Source of the DNA: Streptomyces sp. PKU-EA00015
GTDB lineage: Bacteria; Actinomycetota; Actinomycetes; Streptomycetales; Streptomycetaceae
NCBI RefSeq assembly: GCF_013387495.1
Contig: NZ_JABZEE010000059.1
Location: 1 to 62,643 of the forward strand
Reading direction: 5' to 3'
Length of the DNA stretch: 62,643 bases
Below, piece by piece: positions 50,338 through 58,829 of the stretch (position 1 is its first letter; the number at the start of each line of letters is the position of its first letter). Made by a program: the position numbers and the translations under genes. The notes under the pieces are model-generated. The model made no database searches. It worked only from the letters and a program-made list of their open reading frames with translations, and was not told where the DNA came from.

Positions 50338-53300
50338 TCAGTCCCCGGACCCGCCGGTCCGCAGCCGCACCGCGGAACCGTGGCGCTCCTTGACGACCTC
50401 CAGCTGGGCGGGGACGCGCCGGCGCAGATCGCCGACGTGGCTGACGATGCCGACGCTGCGGTCCCTCTCGCGCAGCGAGTCCAGAACGTCCAGCACCTCG
50501 TCGAGCGTCTGGTCGTCGAGACTGCCGAAACCCTCGTCGATGAACAGCGTGTCGAGCCGCATGCCGCCCGCCTCGTCGGTGACGACATCGGCGAGGCCGA
50601 GGGCGAGGGCCAGCGAGGCGAAGAACGTCTCACCGCCCGAGAGGGTCGCCGTGTCCCGCTCCCTGCCGGTCCACGCGTCCACCACATGCAGACCGAGCCC
50701 GGCGCGCTTGCCGCCGGTGCGGGCGTCGGAGTGCACGAGCGTGTACCGCCCGGACGACATGCGCTGCAGCCGAACGGTGGCCGCCGCCGCGACCTGCTCC
50801 AGCCGCGCGGCGAGGACGTACGACTCCAGGCGCATCCTGCGTTCGTTGTCGGCGGACGTGCCCGCGGTCAGGCCGGCGAGGCGGGCCACGCGGTCGTACC
50901 GCTCGCGCAGCGGGCCGAGCCGCAGGACCTCCCGCTCGGACTCGCGCGAGAGCCGGTCCAGTTCGGCGCAGCGGTCCCGGGCCGCGGCGAGCCGGGACGC
51001 GGCGTCGCGCAGGGTCCGGTCGGCGGCCAGGGCGCCGGCCTCGGCCGACGCGGGGTCGGCGGCGGGGCGCTCGGCCGCGCTCCTCGCGTCGTCCTCGGCG
51101 AGCCGCTCGGCGACCGCGGCCTCCTCGGTGCGCCAGGCGTCGATCCGCCGCTGCATGTCGCGCTGGGCGCCCTCGGCGACGACGGCCGCCGCCGCGGCGG
51201 CCGGGGTGTCGAACCCGGCGCGGAACGCGGCGTCGGCCAGTCGGTCGTCGGCGTCCTTCAGCCGCTGCTCGGCGGCGTCGAGCGCCCGTACGGCCTCCGC
51301 GGCCGCGGCGAGCAGCCCGACGCGGCGCTCGAGGACCGCGGCGCGGTCGGCCACGCTCGCGGCGTCGCCGCGCGCCCGGGTCAACTCGGCCTCCAGCGCC
51401 GCCTGTTCCTGGTCGAGGGCCTCCCGCCGCGATGTCCGGGCGGAGATACGCCGTTCCGCCTGCTGCCGCGCGTCGACGCGCTCCCGGTGCTCGCGCTCGG
51501 CCTGCTCCAGGGCTTCCTGCGCCGCGTGGACACCGGAGGCGAGGCGATGCGCCTGGGCGTGCTCGCGCTCCAACTCCTCGAGAGCGGCGCGCAGTTCACC
51601 GACGGAGGGATCCCCCATCTCCTCCCGGGGCCCGGGCACGCGCCCGCGCGGTACGTCGGCGGGGCCGGATGTGGCGCCCTCCGCGCATTCCGCCACGGCC
51701 TGCACGTCGCTTCCGGCAACGACGGCCTCCGGCGCGCCGGCCGAGGCCGCCGGGACGGCCTCGCCGACGCCGCCGGGAACACCGGACCGCTCAGGATCGC
51801 CCGCGCTGCCGCGAGCCGCGGCCTCCACGGCGGCGCTCCGCTCGCGGCCCCCGTCCCGGGCGCGCGTGGTGCCCGTGGCCGCCTCCACGGCATCCACCGC
51901 GCCACCACGAGCCGCCGCCAGGGCAGCGACACCCCCCGCTTCCGCCTCGCGGGGCTCGGCGGCCTCCACGGCGGCGCCGGCCGCTGCGCCCGGCGGCACC
52001 GACTCCCCCGCCCCACCGGGAACGGCCGTCGCGACGGCTCCGCCCGTCGCGTGCGAGCGCGTGGTCGTGCGGGCGCGGGACGCCGCCGTGGTGCGGGCCT
52101 CGTGGAGGACCGCCAGGTCTCGTTCGGCCTCGGCCCTCGCCGTCTCGGCCCGCGCGCTCGCCGCGTACGCCTCCTCCTCCGCGGCCCGGTCCACATGGCC
52201 CGAGGCCGCCCGGGCGGGGGCCGGATGGGACTCCGAACCGCAGACCGCGCACGGCTGACCAGGCGTCAGCTGGGACGCCAGCTCCGCGGCGATCCCGAGC
52301 AGCCGGCGCTCCTTCAGGTCCAGCCAGGCCGCCTTCGCCCGGTTGGCGCCCTCGTGGAGGGTGCGCAGGCGGATCTCGGCGCGCTCGGCGCGGGCCGTCA
52401 GCTCGTCCCGTTCGCACGCCGCGCCCAGCCGGTCGCGGGCCGGCCCAAGCCGGCCCGCCAGCTGCTCCGCGCGGGTCGCGGCCTCCTGGGCCGCCGCGAT
52501 CCGGTCCAGGCGGGAGCGGCGCAGGCCCTCCCACTCGGCGAGCCACGCGGTCGCCTCCTCGAGCATCTCCTCGTCCGCGCGCGCCTGGCGGTCCAGGTCG
52601 GCGCGTTCGCGGGCGATGTCCGCGCTGCGCTGCTCCGCCCGGCGGGCCGACTCCAGGCCTCCCAGCTCCTGGCGGAGCGTGCGCTCGCGTCCGAGGAGCT
52701 GCTCCGCGCCCGCCTCGGCCAGGTCGGCGGGCAGGCCGCGCCGCGTCCGCTCGCGCTCCGCGCCCGCCGCCCGGTGCGCGCGCTCGGCCTCGTCGCGCAG
52801 CCGCAGCGCGGGCCCGACCAGGTCCGCCTTGCGGGCCCGCTCCAGGTCCGCGACGAGCACCTCGTGCCCTGGCCGCGCGGCCTCCAAGGACTCCGCCCGG
52901 CGCCGGGCATCGGCGTACCGCTGCTGGAGGCGGGACAGGTCCCGCTCCGTGTCGAGCACGCGCCGGGCCGCGGCCTGCCGGCGCTCCGCCGCCGCGACGG
53001 CCTGCCCTGCGATGTCCAGCCGCTCCCGCGCTCCGGACCGCGCCACGGCCGCCCACTGAAGGACGGCCGCGGCGAGCCCGGGGTCGCCGGGCTGCTGCTC
53101 GGGCAGGGGCCGGCCGTCCGCCGCGTCGCCCGCGGCCTGTGCCATGCGGTGGGCCAGCGCGAGCAGCCGCTCGTCCCCGGCGCGCACCTGCGCCTCGGCG
53201 GCGCGCCGCAGCTCGGCGAGGCGTTCCTCGACGGCGGCGAAGCGGCGGGTGTCGAAGAGGCGGCCGAGGAGCTTGCCGCGCGCCTCGGCGTCGGCGCGCA

Positions 53301-53802
53301 GGAAACGCGCGAAGTCGCCCTGCGGCAGCAGGACGACCTGGCAGAACTGGTCGCGGCTCATGCCGAGGAGCTGGGTGATCTCCTCGCCGATCTCCTGGTG
53401 CGACTTGCTCAGCGGGCGCCATTCACGGGCCTCGGCGTCGTACTCGCGCAGCAGGCTCTGCGCCCGCTCGGTGACGAAGCCGGTGCCGCGCGCCTTGGGA
53501 CGTGGCTGTGCGGGCCGGCGGGTGACCTCCAGCCGCCGGCCCGCGACGGTCAGTTCGAGCCGGACCTCGGTCGGCGTGCCCACCTCGGCGTGGTCGCTGC
53601 GCAACGAGGTGCCGGGACTCTGCCGCGCGCCGGGCACGGCTCCGTAGAGCGCGAAGCACACCGCGTCGAGGACGGAGGTCTTGCCCGCGCCGGTCGGGCC
53701 GTGGAGCAGGAAGAGCCCCGCGGCGGAGAGCGTGTCGAAGTCGACTTCCTGGGTGGAGCCGAACGGCCCGAAGGCCGTGACGGTCAGCCGGTGCAGCCTC
53801 AC
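50338..53802 (-). CDS. sbcC: Exonuclease SbcC (SMC-like ATPase subunit)
   Basis: 1154 residues from a GTG at 53802 that overlaps the sbcD stop (GTGA). The frame stays open far upstream through sbcD, but that is not coding. Walker A is HGPTGAGKTSV (about 35-45), the hook CAVC is at residues 518-521, and the C-terminal signature LSGGETFFASLALALGLADV and Walker B LDTLFIDEGFGSLDD close the ATPase. Long coiled coils flank the hook. An Ala/Gly/Pro/Val-rich insertion of about 145 residues (roughly 585-730) follows the hook. With SbcD it cuts hairpins and blocked DNA ends. Confidence 0.95.
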   Translation of the reverse strand: MRLHRLTVTAFGPFGSTQEVDFDTLSAAGLFLLHGPTGAGKTSVLDAVCFALYGAVPGARQSPGTSLRSDHAEVGTPTEVRLELTVAGRRLEVTRRPAQPRPKARGTGFVTERAQSLLREYDAEAREWRPLSKSHQEIGEEITQLLGMSRDQFCQVVLLPQGDFARFLRADAEARGKLLGRLFDTRRFAAVEERLAELRRAAEAQVRAGDERLLALAHRMAQAAGDAADGRPLPEQQPGDPGLAAAVLQWAAVARSGARERLDIAGQAVAAAERRQAAARRVLDTERDLSRLQQRYADARRRAESLEAARPGHEVLVADLERARKADLVGPALRLRDEAERAHRAAGAERERTRRGLPADLAEAGAEQLLGRERTLRQELGGLESARRAEQRSADIARERADLDRQARADEEMLEEATAWLAEWEGLRRSRLDRIAAAQEAATRAEQLAGRLGPARDRLGAACERDELTARAERAEIRLRTLHEGANRAKAAWLDLKERRLLGIAAELASQLTPGQPCAVCGSESHPAPARAASGHVDRAAEEEAYAASARAETARAEAERDLAVLHEARTTAASRARTTTRSHATGGAVATAVPGGAGESVPPGAAAGAAVEAAEPREAEAGGVAALAAARGGAVDAVEAATGTTRARDGGRERSAAVEAAARGSAGDPERSGVPGGVGEAVPAASAGAPEAVVAGSDVQAVAECAEGATSGPADVPRGRVPGPREEMGDPSVGELRAALEELEREHAQAHRLASGVHAAQEALEQAEREHRERVDARQQAERRISARTSRREALDQEQAALEAELTRARGDAASVADRAAVLERRVGLLAAAAEAVRALDAAEQRLKDADDRLADAAFRAGFDTPAAAAAAVVAEGAQRDMQRRIDAWRTEEAAVAERLAEDDARSAAERPAADPASAEAGALAADRTLRDAASRLAAARDRCAELDRLSRESEREVLRLGPLRERYDRVARLAGLTAGTSADNERRMRLESYVLAARLEQVAAAATVRLQRMSSGRYTLVHSDARTGGKRAGLGLHVVDAWTGRERDTATLSGGETFFASLALALGLADVVTDEAGGMRLDTLFIDEGFGSLDDQTLDEVLDVLDSLRERDRSVGIVSHVGDLRRRVPAQLEVVKERHGSAVRLRTGGSGD

Positions 53803-54965
53803 CCGGCCACCTCGCGCACACCCGCGTCCACCCGGACGTCGTCGAACGCCCCGTGCAGCACGGCGCGTTCCTCGTCGTCGGGGGCACTGCCGCCGCGCAC
53901 GTGGGCCACGAAGTCCTCCGCGATCTGCTGGTCGGTGCGGCCCCTGAGCCGCTGGGCGTAGGAGACGGCGCCGTGCTGCTCGGCGCCCTCCGGGTCGAAG
54001 GCGAGGCTGAGGGTGTGCGGGAACCGCTCGGTGAGCCGGGCCATCGGATCGGCGGGACGCACCGCGTCGGTGAGGGTCGCCTCGACGAAGGAGTCCTCGT
54101 GGCGCGCGAGCGCGGGATCGTCGAGCAGCTCGCCGAGCGTGCCGCGCAGCCGTGCGAGGGCGCGGGGCACGGGGCAGTCGATGCGCTCGGCGCTCACGTC
54201 GCCCCGGGCGTCGAGGTCGACGAGCCACATGGACTTGCGGTGGTTCGCCTCGGAGAACGAGTACGCCAGCGGGGAGCCCGAGTAGCGGACGCGCTCGGTG
54301 ACACTCTGGCAACCGTGCAGGTGGCCGAGCGCCACGTAGTCGACGCCGTGGAAGACGGCCGAGGGCACGGCCGCGACTCCGCCGACGGTGATGTCGCGCT
54401 CGCTGTCGCTCTCCTCGCCGCCGGCGACGAAGGCGTGCGCGAGGACGACGGAGCGCGTGCCGGGCTCCCGGGCGGCGAGGTCCTCGCGCACCCGCCGCAT
54501 GGCCGCTGCCAGCACCGGCTCGTGCGCGGCCTTGGCGGCCCCCAACTGCTCCTTGACCAGGGCCGGTTCGAGATACGGCAGGCCGTAGCAGGCCACCGGC
54601 CCATGTGCGTCGGCGAGCAGGACGGGGGTGCCGCAGCCCGCGGGGTCGGTGCGCAGGTGGATGCCCGCGCGGTCGATGAGCCCGGCGCCGACGCCGAGGC
54701 GGCGGGCCGAGTCGTGGTTGCCGGAGATCATCACGGTCGGCACGCCGGCCGCCGCGAGCCGGTGCAGCGCGTCGTCGAAGAGCTCCACGGCGGCGAGCGG
54801 GGGCACGGCCCGGTCGTACACGTCCCCCGCCACCAGCACCGCGTCGACCTCGCGCTCGCGGGCCGTCGCCACGAGGTGGTCGAGGAAGGCGGCCTGGGCG
54901 TCGAGCATGCTCACGCGGTGCAGCGAGCGGCCCAGGTGCCAGTCCGACGTATGGAGGAGTCTCAT
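53799..54965 (-). CDS. sbcD: Exonuclease SbcD (Mre11-type nuclease subunit)
   Basis: 388 residues. Calcineurin-like phosphoesterase motifs: HTSDWHLGRSL (residues 5-15), VAGDVYDRAVPP, ISGNHDSARRLG, LAHAFVAGGEESDSER and LGHLHGCQSV, giving the full set of Mn2+ ligands. A C-terminal capping domain follows residue 270. It forms the nuclease half of the SbcCD complex; the ATPase gene overlaps its stop by 4 nt. A YigZ-family gene lies 42 bp upstream on the same strand. Confidence 0.96.
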   Translation of the reverse strand: MRLLHTSDWHLGRSLHRVSMLDAQAAFLDHLVATAREREVDAVLVAGDVYDRAVPPLAAVELFDDALHRLAAAGVPTVMISGNHDSARRLGVGAGLIDRAGIHLRTDPAGCGTPVLLADAHGPVACYGLPYLEPALVKEQLGAAKAAHEPVLAAAMRRVREDLAAREPGTRSVVLAHAFVAGGEESDSERDITVGGVAAVPSAVFHGVDYVALGHLHGCQSVTERVRYSGSPLAYSFSEANHRKSMWLVDLDARGDVSAERIDCPVPRALARLRGTLGELLDDPALARHEDSFVEATLTDAVRPADPMARLTERFPHTLSLAFDPEGAEQHGAVSYAQRLRGRTDQQIAEDFVAHVRGGSAPDDEERAVLHGAFDDVRVDAGVREVAG

Positions 54966-55007
54966 GATCGGTGAGCGTATCGGCGGGGTCGGACAATGCG
55001 GGTGGGT

Positions 55008-55634
55008 TCACACATCTCCGTACGCTTCCCCGCCCAGTTCCAGCGTGGCGGTGCCCGCCGTGGCATCGGCCAGCCAGGCCCGGAAGGCGTCGACGTCGGA
55101 GTCGGGCAGGCCGATCCCGATCGTGACGGTGTCGGCGTACGTCACCTCGCGGACAGCGCGGCCGGTGGCCCGCAGGTCGTTCTCCAGCTTGCCCGCGCGC
55201 TGGTGGTCGACCGTGACGGCGGCCAGCCGGAAGCGCTGCCTGGTGATCGTGCCGAGCGCGTCGAGGGCTTCGCCGACCACTCCTCCGTACGCCCTGATCA
55301 GTCCGCCGGCGCCGAGCTTGACGCCGCCGTAGTACCGGGTGACGACCGCGACGACGTAGCGCACCTCGCGCCGCATGAGCATCTGCAGCATGGGGACCCC
55401 CGCGGTGCCGCCCGGCTCGCCGTCGTCGCTCGCCTTCTGCACGGCGGCGTCGGCGCCGATGACGTAGGCGAAGCAGTTGTGCGTGGCGGTCGGATGCTCC
55501 TTGCGGATCCGCGCGACGAACGCCTGCGCCTCCTCCTCGGTCGCGGCGGGCGCGAGCGAGCAGAGGAAGCGGGAGCGGTTGATCTCGCTCTCGTGGACGC
55601 CCTCGCGGGCGACCGTCCGGTACTGGTCCTGCAT
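55008..55634 (-). CDS. YigZ/IMPACT-family protein
   Basis: 208 residues. UPF0029 N-terminal domain with INRSRFLCSLAPAATEEEAQAFVARIRKEHPTATHNCFAYVIG, then SDDGEPGGTAGVPMLQML and the signature VTRYYGGVKLGAGGLIRAYG (about 98-117). A DUF1949 domain ends the protein. The family is related to the eukaryotic translation regulator IMPACT; the bacterial role is not settled. It may be the first gene of a transcript with sbcDC. Confidence 0.94.
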   Translation of the reverse strand: MQDQYRTVAREGVHESEINRSRFLCSLAPAATEEEAQAFVARIRKEHPTATHNCFAYVIGADAAVQKASDDGEPGGTAGVPMLQMLMRREVRYVVAVVTRYYGGVKLGAGGLIRAYGGVVGEALDALGTITRQRFRLAAVTVDHQRAGKLENDLRATGRAVREVTYADTVTIGIGLPDSDVDAFRAWLADATAGTATLELGGEAYGDV

Positions 55635-55712
55635 CCCGCCACCCTATGCGGCGCCCGCAGGGGTCCCTTCCACCGGGGAATGATCGGGCCGGGTCCGCCG
55701 GTTGTCCGGTGC

Positions 55713-56120
55713 ATGGACGCAGACGCTGAGACGATCCGCAGAATCCTGACCTCGACGGGCGACACCTGGGCGGTGGTGGGCCTGTCGAACAACGAGTCGC
55801 GCGCGGCCTACGGGGTGGCCCGGGTGCTCCAGCGCTTCGGCAAGCGCGTCGTGCCGGTGCATCCGAGGGCGGAGACGGTCCACGGGGAGCGGGGATACGC
55901 CTCGCTGGCCGAGATCCCGTTCCCGGTCGACGTCGTGGACGTGTTCGTGAACTCCGCGCTCGCCGGGAAGGTGGCCGACGAGGCGGTGGCGATCGGGGCG
56001 AAGGCTGTGTGGTTCCAGCTGGGCGTGATCGACGTGGAGGCGTACGCCCGCACCCGCGAGGCGGGGCTCGACATGGTGATGGACCGCTGCCTGGCGATCG
56101 AGATTAACTCCCTAGGTTGA
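55713..56120 (+). CDS. CoA-binding protein (YccU-type) with altered C-terminus at a putative integration site
   Basis: 135 residues from an ATG near 55713 (MDADAETIRRILTSTGDTWAVVGLS). CoA_binding_2 fold with ESRAAYGVARVLQRFGKRVVPVHP and KAVWFQLGVIDVEAYA. Relatives, as I remember them, end in MDRCPAIEIPRL or similar; here the end is MDRCLAIEINSLG, and the DNA turns AT-rich (ATTAACTCCCTAGGTTGA) at this point. All genes to the right are phage-like. This is what one expects where an element has inserted in the 3' end of a gene and supplied a substitute tail. Confidence 0.88.
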   Translation: MDADAETIRRILTSTGDTWAVVGLSNNESRAAYGVARVLQRFGKRVVPVHPRAETVHGERGYASLAEIPFPVDVVDVFVNSALAGKVADEAVAIGAKAVWFQLGVIDVEAYARTREAGLDMVMDRCLAIEINSLG

Positions 56121-56130
56121 CGGCACGAGA

Positions 56131-56178
56131 AAGCCCCGGTCATCCGCCACGGGGGTAGACGAGAGATGACCGGGGCTT
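56131..56178. terminator. Hairpin terminator at the host/prophage junction
   Basis: AAGCCCCGGTCAT (56131-56143) pairs exactly with 56166-56178 over a 22 nt loop. It can stop transcription of the CoA-binding gene and of the minus-strand phage genes. Confidence 0.75.
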
Positions 56179-56317
56179 CCCGACCCATCGCCACCGCCGA
56201 CGATGGGGCTGTTTGAGCGGACAGGGCTCGGACTGCCGACCTCACCAGCGCCGAAGCCCTGCCCACCCCTTCCGCATGCCGGCGAACGAGGTCGACCGAC
56301 ACACGGGGCCTAGGGGG

Positions 56318-56587
56318 TTACGCGGGTGGGTCCGCCACGTCGTCGGCGGGCGACGGGTAGACACGCCAGAAGTTCGTGGTGAGTGCGCGGTAGGAGCGAT
56401 GGGAGGGATTCCGCCCTACGTGCTGCAGCGTCCACAGCTCCGGGGACACCTGGTCCCCCTCCGTAGCCTCCGACGGTTCGCCGCATGTCGTGCACTCCAC
56501 GTGGTAGATCGGGGCCTTCGGCGCACCTGGCTCAGTGTCGGAGCGCACCGTCCACGTCACGGACCGGATGATCGTTCGCGGGCTCAC
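56318..56587 (-). CDS. Small DUF7848-like protein
   Basis: 89 residues from a GTG that overlaps the upstream stop by 4 nt. Sequence: RTIIRSVTWTVRSDTEPGAP, a CxxC pair in YHVECTTCGEPSE, and WTLQHVGRNPSHRSYRALTTNFWRVYP. Short proteins with this CxxC and WxxxHxGxNPxHxxY pattern are common on Streptomyces mobile elements and beside XRE regulators. A zinc-binding fold is likely. Role unknown. Confidence 0.82.
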   Translation of the reverse strand: MSPRTIIRSVTWTVRSDTEPGAPKAPIYHVECTTCGEPSEATEGDQVSPELWTLQHVGRNPSHRSYRALTTNFWRVYPSPADDVADPPA

Positions 56588-56802
56588 TTTGAGCGCCCCT
56601 TTGCGTGAGGATGGCGTCGCATCTCGACAGCCAGGTCCGTTGCATGCGACAGGTCAAATGCCGGGCTGCCTTCCTCCGTCGCTTGCGTCCACTGCTTCAT
56701 GAGCGCGCCGCAGACGTCACACCCGGGAGCCGGGGAGGGCGGTTCCCGAAAGGGATCCGTCAGTTGGACGGGATCACATAGGGTCTTCGTCGCGAGCCTC
56801 AT
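56584..56802 (-). CDS. Small CxxC protein of the prophage
   Basis: 72 residues from the ATG at 56802 (MRLATKTLCDPVQLTDPF), preferred because GAGGTG lies about 8 nt before it; an ATG at 56817 is possible. One CxxC (GCDVCGALMKQW) near residue 29. The C-terminus is basic (EMRRHPHAKGRSK). The gene is translationally coupled to the 89-residue protein. Unknown function. Confidence 0.75.
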   Translation of the reverse strand: MRLATKTLCDPVQLTDPFREPPSPAPGCDVCGALMKQWTQATEEGSPAFDLSHATDLAVEMRRHPHAKGRSK

Positions 56803-56819
56803 CCCTGTGCACCTCATTT

Positions 56820-56880
56820 CGTCGTCTGTGAGACGACGCTAGGAAAAGGCACACGGAGGCTTCTACGAAGTTCTACGGAA
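56820..56880 (-). promoter_or_regulatory. Promoter region with tandem 10 bp repeats and a dyad
   Basis: TTCTACGAAG and TTCTACGGAA stand head to tail at 56861-56880. CGTCGTC-n5-GACGACG forms a dyad at 56820-56838, and TAGCGT between them (minus strand) is a likely -10 for the two small genes. The repeats are a plausible binding site for the XRE-DUF5753 regulator encoded next door. Confidence 0.55.
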
Positions 56881-56891
56881 TTGCACGCGAC

Positions 56892-57740
56892 TTAGCCGAG
56901 CGCATCGATCGCCGCAGTGATCAGCGCTCTGGCGGGTGCCCCGTAAACCGCGAGCGACGAGAGCTCTGCGAATGCCCCGGCGTACTGCGCAACTTCCCCC
57001 GGGGCCGTGACGGTGACTGCTGCCGTCAGAAGCTCAACGTGGACGCGGTCCTCGTCGAAGATGTTGAACGTCTCCACCGTCCACATCCTCCGTGGCGTGC
57101 CCGCGGGAATGATCCCGATGGAGACTGCCGGAAAGGCCATGGAGGCGAGGAGGTAGCCGAGTTGGCCGGCCATCGCCTCCGCGCCGCCGACGACGTGACG
57201 GAGGACGGATTCCTCCAGGACGAAGGCAAATCGGTGATCGCCCTCCCGGATGACCCTGGAGCGCTCCAGGCGAGCTGCTACCGCCTCCCCGACGTCGTCA
57301 GGGGTGCCGTGAAACTCCGTGACGTTCGTCAGGAGCGCTGTGGCGTACTCCTCCGTCTGCAGCAACCCCGGGACGACGCTTGCACAGTAGACGCGAAACA
57401 CCCGGGTGCGCTCATAGAGCGGTACGCGCGACTCCTGGAGCCGGCGGAGGCCGGAGCGCTGAAGGCGTCGCCACTGGACGTACATGGACTCTGCGGTCCG
57501 ACTGGCCGCGATCAGATCCGCAGCCTGATCGTCCGCGCCACAGACGCGACACCACGTGCGGATGTCTGCGTCAGACGGCGGCGTTTTGGCGTTCTCCAGC
57601 CGAGACACCTTCGACGGCTGCCAGTCCGCCAGGGACGCCAGGCTCCGCCCCGTCAGCCCAGCATCAAGCCGAAGATCCCGTAGGCGCGAAGCTAGCGCGT
57701 GGCGGGCAGCTTGGACACTGGACGACGGGAGCGAAGTCAT
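56892..57740 (-). CDS. XRE-family regulator with DUF5753 domain
   Basis: 282 residues. The helix-turn-helix is LASRLRDLRLDAGLTGRSLASLADWQPSKVSRLENAKTPPSDADIRTW (about 16-64). The DUF5753 domain fills the rest (VYCASVVPGLLQTEEYATALL, RLERSRVIREGDHRFAFVLEESVLRHVVGG, YAGAFAELSSLA). This is the WhiJ-like regulator type, very common in Streptomyces and usually paired with a small partner protein. It follows the DUF6879-like gene by 9 bp. Confidence 0.93.
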   Translation of the reverse strand: MTSLPSSSVQAARHALASRLRDLRLDAGLTGRSLASLADWQPSKVSRLENAKTPPSDADIRTWCRVCGADDQAADLIAASRTAESMYVQWRRLQRSGLRRLQESRVPLYERTRVFRVYCASVVPGLLQTEEYATALLTNVTEFHGTPDDVGEAVAARLERSRVIREGDHRFAFVLEESVLRHVVGGAEAMAGQLGYLLASMAFPAVSIGIIPAGTPRRMWTVETFNIFDEDRVHVELLTAAVTVTAPGEVAQYAGAFAELSSLAVYGAPARALITAAIDALG

Positions 57741-57749
57741 GGGACGCGG

Positions 57750-58274
57750 TCAGATCTGGAATTCCTCGTGCGGGATCGCACGGTCCCACACAGCCTCGAA
57801 GGCTCCGACGCACTGCTTCACGACGTCCGGAGCCTCCTCCAGCTCGTGCGCCACGAAGGCGCCGTCACCGGAGAACAGACCGAACCTGATCAGCCGGTCA
57901 TCGAAGATCCACAGGTCATTGCCCGGCAGCATCAAGTCCGACGCCAGGCGTCGGGGCAGCCACCGAACCTCTTCGCCGGCCGCAATGTTCTGCGGCGTAC
58001 ATGCGTACTCGTACCTGATGTAGTCGGTTACGGGCTCCGAGACGATGCGTGCGCGACGCACAGCGACGCCCCGTCCGACGGCTTCGGCCACGACGTCGTG
58101 GAAGCCGTTCCACCACGACGCCCGGTCGTTCAGGTCGTACCTGTGGCCCGCCTTCCATGCCGCGAAATCCTCGTCCTCGTCCGCCACCCCGTAGACGTCT
58201 CGCATCTCCAGGTGGAGGGCAGAGCGCTGACAGCCTGCCAGCAGCTCAGCGAAGGGCGGAACCTTCAGCGGCAT
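57750..58274 (-). CDS. DUF6879-like protein, partner of the XRE regulator
   Basis: 174 residues. Recognised by pattern: FAELLAGCQRSALHLEMRDVYGVADEDEDFAAWKAGHRYD, VRRARIVSEPVTDYIRYEYACTPQNIAAGEEVRWLPRR and the acidic LWIFDDRLIRFGLFSGDG. Such proteins sit next to XRE-DUF5753 genes in many actinomycetes and are thought to act with them. No catalytic motif or membrane span. Starts inside the 3' end of the 80-residue gene (29 nt overlap). Confidence 0.87.
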   Translation of the reverse strand: MPLKVPPFAELLAGCQRSALHLEMRDVYGVADEDEDFAAWKAGHRYDLNDRASWWNGFHDVVAEAVGRGVAVRRARIVSEPVTDYIRYEYACTPQNIAAGEEVRWLPRRLASDLMLPGNDLWIFDDRLIRFGLFSGDGAFVAHELEEAPDVVKQCVGAFEAVWDRAIPHEEFQI

Positions 58275-58488
58275 CGCACGCCTCCCTAAGAGCAGCCGCC
58301 ATCCGGATGGGCAGACGAAGGACGGTCTCCGTGTCCGGGATAGGCCCGGTGGCCAGGCACTCAGCCTGAGTCACCTCGTCGGCCTTCCATCCCTGGATCA
58401 CGAACTCCTGCTTCTCCTCGTCGACCCACACCGTCGGGCAGTTGTCGCCGTTTGTGTTCGGGTCCTTCGCAATGAACCGTAACGTCAT
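58246..58488 (-). CDS. Small hypothetical protein upstream of the XRE/DUF6879 pair
   Basis: 80 residues from the ATG at 58488 with GGAGGGG upstream. Sequence begins MTLRFIAKDPNTNGDNCPTV, then WVDEEKQEFVIQGWKADEV, and ends RLPIRMAAALREACDAAE. I recall similar proteins encoded in front of XRE-family genes in Streptomyces, so the three genes form one module. The overlap with the next gene supports coupling. Function unknown. Confidence 0.8.
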   Translation of the reverse strand: MTLRFIAKDPNTNGDNCPTVWVDEEKQEFVIQGWKADEVTQAECLATGPIPDTETVLRLPIRMAAALREACDAAEGSALR

Positions 58489-58568
58489 GGTCCCCTCCAT
58501 GGTCGCGCGAGTTGCGTAATGTTCTACGACCATCACCTTCGCGGGCGCACCCGTCAAGGGTGCGAGTG

Positions 58569-58724
58569 TCAGAGCCTCTCGAAGCCCATGGCCCGACGGA
58601 AGAGCCGCCCATGCCACGGCGTACAGAACTGCTTGACGCGTCCGGGCCCGGGTGTCTGCCTGACGTCGGCACCGCACTGCAGACACTTCACTGGCTGGCT
58701 CTTCGCGGAAGTAGTGGCGTCCAT
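58569..58724 (-). CDS. Small zinc-ribbon-like protein, 51 residues
   Basis: The ATG at 58724 has a near-perfect AGGAGGA 4 nt upstream. The product has MDATTSAKSQPVKCLQCGA at the start, then QFCTPWHGRLFRRAMGFERL at the end: CxxC followed 16 residues later by a single Cys and a His, as in degenerate zinc ribbons of phage and mobile-element proteins. Short, but the ribosome site and composition support a real gene. It heads the group of genes that reads towards the XRE regulator. Confidence 0.68.
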   Translation of the reverse strand: MDATTSAKSQPVKCLQCGADVRQTPGPGRVKQFCTPWHGRLFRRAMGFERL

Positions 58725-58745
58725 GATTCCTCCTGAAACGACGAA

Positions 58746-58773
58746 GCCCCGCGTCCATGGCGGAGCGCGGGGC
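58746..58773 (-). terminator. Terminator after the tape-measure remnant
   Basis: GCCCCGCG (58746-58753) pairs with CGCGGGGC (58766-58773). It lies about 60 bp beyond the tape-measure stop on the minus strand and before the 51-residue gene. Confidence 0.65.
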
Positions 58774-58829
58774 GTGGTGGGTGTGCGTGGGACCGCCTCC
58801 CATGGCGGGAGACGGCCCCGGAGTGTGCG

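Noticed and set aside
49093..53961. Very long plus-strand open frame of over 1600 codons
   Set aside because: It lies antisense to sbcC; high GC removes stop codons. Its translation shows no family motifs, while the minus strand has full SbcC.
53803..55011. Extension of the sbcC frame through sbcD
   Set aside because: The upstream part is Arg/Pro-rich shadow sequence. The SbcC N-terminus starts at the GTG at 53802, which overlaps the sbcD stop.
58489..58803. Extension of the 80-residue gene to 58803
   Set aside because: The added sequence overlaps the well-supported 51-residue gene in another frame, and the ATG at 58488 has a strong ribosome site.
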